Source: Caenorhabditis remanei (lineage: Eukaryota; Nematoda; Chromadorea; Rhabditida; Rhabditidae). Taken from it: a stretch of 64,000 nucleotides of DNA. Made by a program: the position numbers and the translations under genes. Positions 62,888 to 64,000 of the stretch are shown here, piece by piece. Where the stretch lies: the NCBI RefSeq assembly GCF_010183535.1, contig NC_071331.1:23126001-23190000 (forward strand). The letters are read 5' to 3'. Under the pieces are notes generated by a model. That model saw nothing but the letters and a program-made list of their open reading frames with translations, had not been told where the DNA came from and ran no database searches. The first letter of the stretch is position 1. The number at the start of each line of letters is the position of its first letter.

Positions 62888-63927
62888 TCGCCTAATACTA
62901 ACATTTCTATCTATTGATTTGAGTTGAAACAGTAAAATACTATAATTTATTTAGAGCTTTTGCAAATTGTGAACTATGACAATTCGAATTATGGGAAAGA
63001 TTGTTAGAGATAGTGACAAACTAGTAATTTTACACAAGCATCCCCTCCAATAACAAAATGTTCAAACGGGCAGAGCCCTTTCGAAAAATCACATAAATGA
63101 TATTGCATGCAATTCTTGTTCAAAGAAACCAACAATTTTTCTTGAAAAAGAATATTAAATTACTACAAAAGTTACCCTGTTTCAAAGTTTACCTATTACC
63201 AAGGTGAGTTAGGTTAAGCTGATTTTACTTAAAAATTAATTGAAATTTGTATCATTATAAGTAATATACTCAACTTTACAATATCCAAATAATATTAATA
63301 AATTATCCCTATAAAGTATTTTCTTACCGTTTTCAATCACACAAGGGGATTTCGGTGGAGCGCAGTTGTGAAGTCTTCTACCATGTCTGTCACTTATTTT
63401 TGTGGTCTGAATAAAATTATGCTACCAATACAACAAAATTTGTGTAGACAAATACTAGTTTGTTCTGAAACAGTAAAATCTTGGAAACTAGCAATGATTT
63501 TTCCAGTTTGCTGAAAGTAAACTCCTGAAATATTAAAAATTGAAGGAAATGTAATTAATATCTGACAAAATCGGATCATAAAATAATTATAACATTTTAT
63601 ATAACCTTGAAACCAAAATTATATAGAAAAAAGTGAGCAAGGTCTAACAAAGAACACAACATGAAAATTTCTTGAAACTCTTTATAAATTTGGCTTGTTT
63701 CTGTAAAAGTGAATGTTGCAGACATATAAAAATACGACAAAAAACATAGATGAAATTGATTAGCACCTTTAAGAGGCCTAGGGACAAGAACGGTACAAAA
63801 TTTGAATATATATATAGCCGGTATAGTAAGTCCAAATATTCCTTATGACGCAAAAATGTACCATTCTTATCAATAGAGCGCGGCTGCACAGGTAGCTCTG
63901 ACCGTAGACCTATACCTCAGCGTGTAC

Positions 63928-63948
63928 CAATTAAAATCCGCGGTTTAG
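63928..63948 (-). ncRNA. Candidate 21U-RNA
   Basis: Core at 63986-63993 (minus); single YRNT (CACT), 5' U at 63948. Confidence 0.3.
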
Positions 63949-64000
63949 TGTTCAAAACAAAAAATTTTTAACATTAATAGTTTTGTGAAACAGAAAATAT

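Larger units (their letters stand above)
55897..63993 (-). promoter_or_regulatory. 21U-RNA promoter motif field, almost all minus strand
   Basis: Minus cores lie at 55897, 56049, 56247, 56345, 56498, 59397, 60298, 60396, 61060, 61329, 61443, 61546, 62000, 62367, 62925, 63466 and 63986; plus cores only at 62594 and 63177. The Helitron at 56558-59087 interrupts it. No host gene is visible in the field. Confidence 0.82.

Overview
The window is nematode nuclear DNA, almost certainly Caenorhabditis elegans chromosome IV or a very close relative. The evidence is intron-rich genes with short AT-rich introns and TTTTCAG-type acceptors, trans-splice-like acceptors next to start codons, the divergent pair pdhb-1 (pyruvate dehydrogenase E1 beta) and dyf-3 (CLUAP1/IFT38 ciliary protein), and a very high density of the 21U-RNA (piRNA) promoter core CTGTTTCA. 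I counted 99 exact cores by eye on the two strands (47 plus, 52 minus) outside one MITE copy, where about 2-3 would be expected by chance. The count was not made by program.

Layout. 1-4.9 kb: MITEs, a 582-bp foldback and plus-strand 21U motifs. 5.0-8.3 kb: a secreted C-type-lectin-like gene with two tandem CTLD cassettes and a VWA-like domain interrupted by an in-frame TGA. 8.3-36.8 kb: a gene-free 28-kb field of 21U-RNA promoter motifs, strand-biased over kilobases, built partly from duplicated noncoding blocks and peppered with hAT-like, Tc/mariner-like and TTAA-type MITEs, Helitron pieces and solo LTRs. 37.6-44.9 kb: pdhb-1 on the minus strand (6 exons, 352 aa). 45.26-51.27 kb: dyf-3 on the plus strand (10 exons, 394 aa in my model), with a ciliary X-box in the 377-bp shared promoter. 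52.2-55.1 kb: a 503-aa gene with a divergent homeodomain fused to a long coiled coil. 55.2-64 kb: a second 21U motif field, nearly all minus strand, interrupted by a 2.5-kb Helitron that carries degenerate coding-like sequence, and by a GC-rich hAT MITE.

How the parts work together. The motif fields are the substrate for many independent short Pol II transcription units, each expected to make one 21-nt RNA starting with U for the germline PRG-1 pathway. They stop at the housekeeping and ciliary gene block, except for six motifs inside two dyf-3 introns. pdhb-1 acts in mitochondrial pyruvate oxidation. dyf-3 acts in intraflagellar transport and is probably driven by DAF-19 through the X-box. 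The lectin-like gene is of the secreted type that is abundant and rapidly evolving in nematodes.
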